From positions 42,049 to 106,048 of the forward strand of contig JAOAIJ010000028.1 of NCBI GenBank assembly GCA_026414765.1: 64,000 bases of DNA, in the 5' to 3' direction. Every line of letters starts with the position of its first letter. Positions within the stretch are counted from its first letter, which is position 1. Made by a program: the position numbers and the translations under genes. The stretch is from Clostridia bacterium. GTDB lineage: Bacteria > Bacillota > Clostridia > Acetivibrionales > DSM-27016. The notes under the pieces are model-generated. The model had not been told where the DNA came from and made no database searches. It was given only the letters and a program-made list of their open reading frames with translations. Shown here one piece after another: positions 62,584 through 64,000 of the stretch.

Positions 62584-64000
62584 ATGAGGAGGTATTTATC
62601 GGCTGCGCTATCATTTATACTTGCATTTTCGCTATTTCCGTCGAATATTTCTTTTGCGGAAACAGACGATTATGGAAACAGCTTTGCATCTGCAGTTGAA
62701 ATTCAGGTTGACAACGAAGTTCAAGGTAATATAGAGATTGCGGGGGATACGGATTTTATCAAGGTTACTCCGGCAGCTGCCGGTATGTACATCATACAGA
62801 GTAAGGGGACGACAAATGTCAGAGGTTTTTTGTATGACAATCTTGAAAAGACACTTGCTTTAGATGACAACTCCGGTACGGGAAACAACTTTTATATTGC
62901 CTGTCCGTTAGCTGCCAATGTAACATACTATATAAAAGTTAATCATTATTCGGGAACTGGAACAGGCAGCTATAGTGTAATAGTATCAAGGGTGTCAGAT
63001 GATTACGGTAATAATGATTCATATGCCAGCCCTATTGAAGTTAACTGTGAGCTGCAGGGAGCTATCGAATATGCCTGTGATACCGACGTATTCAGGTTCA
63101 TACCTCCAGTGTCGGGAGCGTATAGCTTTGAAAGTACCGGAACTACAGATACTTACGGCTATGTAGCCAGGGCGGGCAGCAATACCCGGCTGTGTACAGG
63201 CGACAATATTTCGGCTGCAAACACCAACTTCCTGATGAGTGCTACACTTACTGCAAACCAGGCCTACTATGTATATGTAAATCATAAAAACAGCATGGAT
63301 ATGGATACTGCAGGTACGGGGCCGTATGGGTTAAAGGTATATGCTATTCCGGATGATCACGGAAATGATTACACTACTGCAAAACAGGTAGAGATAGGAA
63401 CTGAAATTGCGTGCAGTATCGAAAGTGCAGGGGATACAGACTACATAAAATTTATACCTTCAGCCAGCGGAACTTATACGATACAGAGTACAGGAACATC
63501 AGATATGATTGGCGCTCTGTTTAATTACGCAAAAAGCGTTCTTTGCAGCAATGATAACGCTGGGCTGGGACAAAACTTCTATCTGAACAGTTATTTATAC
63601 GCGGGCGAGACATATTACATAAAATCAAATCATGCGCAGAATACTATGACAGGTGCTTACGGCATTAAGATTAGCCAAGTACCCGATGATTTCAGGAATG
63701 ATGCCAATAATGCTTCTGAAATCTCCCTGAATAATGAGATATCCGGCATAATAGACTATGCCTGTGACACCGATGTATTCAGGTTCATACCTGCAGCGTC
63801 CGGAACCTATACCTTTGAGAGTACCGGGACTACGGATACCTATAGTTATGTAACAGGGACAGGCAGCAATACCTGGCTGTGCACAGGCGATAATGCTTCG
63901 GCTGCAAACACTAACTTCCGGATGAGTGCTGTGCTTACAGCAAATCAGACTTACTTCGTATATGTTAAACATGCAAAAAACTCTGATATGGATACTGCGG
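62584..64000 (+). CDS. Large secreted repeat protein, PPC-like domains (3' truncated)
   Basis: Exported protein, open to the end of the window (472 residues visible). A signal peptide (MRRYLSAALSFILAFSLFPS, cleaved near SFA) is followed by alternating beta-sandwich units of about 114 residues resembling bacterial pre-peptidase C-terminal domains: each has DDYGN/DDHGN, DTDFIKV or DTDVFRF, SG.Y.I or F, and a TYYIKVNH-type strand. Units 2 and 4 are nearly the same (YACDTDVFRFIP, then NTNF.MSA.LTANQ.Y.VYV), so a 229-residue pair was duplicated. GGGAGGG precedes the ATG. It may be an adhesin or an appendage of a secreted enzyme whose catalytic part lies beyond the window. Confidence 0.75.
   Translation, partial: MRRYLSAALSFILAFSLFPSNISFAETDDYGNSFASAVEIQVDNEVQGNIEIAGDTDFIKVTPAAAGMYIIQSKGTTNVRGFLYDNLEKTLALDDNSGTGNNFYIACPLAANVTYYIKVNHYSGTGTGSYSVIVSRVSDDYGNNDSYASPIEVNCELQGAIEYACDTDVFRFIPPVSGAYSFESTGTTDTYGYVARAGSNTRLCTGDNISAANTNFLMSATLTANQAYYVYVNHKNSMDMDTAGTGPYGLKVYAIPDDHGNDYTTAKQVEIGTEIACSIESAGDTDYIKFIPSASGTYTIQSTGTSDMIGALFNYAKSVLCSNDNAGLGQNFYLNSYLYAGETYYIKSNHAQNTMTGAYGIKISQVPDDFRNDANNASEISLNNEISGIIDYACDTDVFRFIPAASGTYTFESTGTTDTYSYVTGTGSNTWLCTGDNASAANTNFRMSAVLTANQTYFVYVKHAKNSDMDTA

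Overview
The window reads as a stretch of chromosome from an anaerobic, endospore-forming member of the Clostridia. The evidence is AT-rich DNA with strong AGGAGG ribosome sites, a clostridial 2[4Fe-4S] ferredoxin, the spore-maturation pair spmA/spmB, an abrB gene carrying a Spo0A-type box behind its promoter, and a long run of genes in the order of the Bacillus subtilis yaaO-ksgA region. I saw no tRNA or rRNA genes, CRISPR array, intact insertion sequence or prophage. The species cannot be fixed from the sequence alone.

Layout. 1-2.5 kb: the end of an oligopeptide ABC transporter (ATPase, then substrate-binding lipoprotein). 2.5-5.4 kb: a gene-poor, AT-rich accessory patch with two secreted or membrane proteins of unknown function and two decayed minus-strand coding remnants. 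5.4-7 kb: a response-regulator-like protein convergent with a LexA-family repressor. 7.4-13 kb: a cyanophycin cycle (isoaspartyl dipeptidase, two small membrane proteins, cyanophycinase, cyanophycin synthetase). 13-21 kb: folate genes folE and folP-folB-folK with lepB, a Ppx/GppA phosphatase, an iron alcohol dehydrogenase and a phosphoesterase. 21-29 kb: birA, an amidohydrolase, coaX, malic enzyme, a HAD phosphatase and a chemoreceptor.

29-48 kb is the yaaO-ksgA block: PLP decarboxylase, tmk, darA, yaaR, holB, ricT, trmN6, rsmI, abrB, metG, tatD, a 3D-domain protein and rsmA. It is interrupted by a ferredoxin and by spmA-spmB, a polyprenyl diphosphate synthase and a YtpB-type terpene synthase. 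The genes that sit in B. subtilis at yabA and rnmV are not seen.

48-64 kb: an unrecognised acidic-linker protein, a secreted beta-propeller protein, an ammonium channel, small regulators, an NfeD/flotillin pair, zapA, a DUF948 protein, a PGM-like metalloenzyme overlapping a U32 protein, dut, and the start of a large secreted repeat protein that runs off the end.

How the parts fit. The cyanophycin genes would let the cell store nitrogen as an Asp-Arg polymer and recover it as free amino acids. The abrB/Spo0A-box/spmAB region ties the middle of the window to entry into sporulation. Most operons end in clear intrinsic terminators, several shared by convergent genes. The main oddities are a probable AUA start codon, a 21-codon reading frame whose ribosome site lies in a hairpin, unexplained RNA-like structure upstream of metG and spmA, and regulators that have lost key residues.
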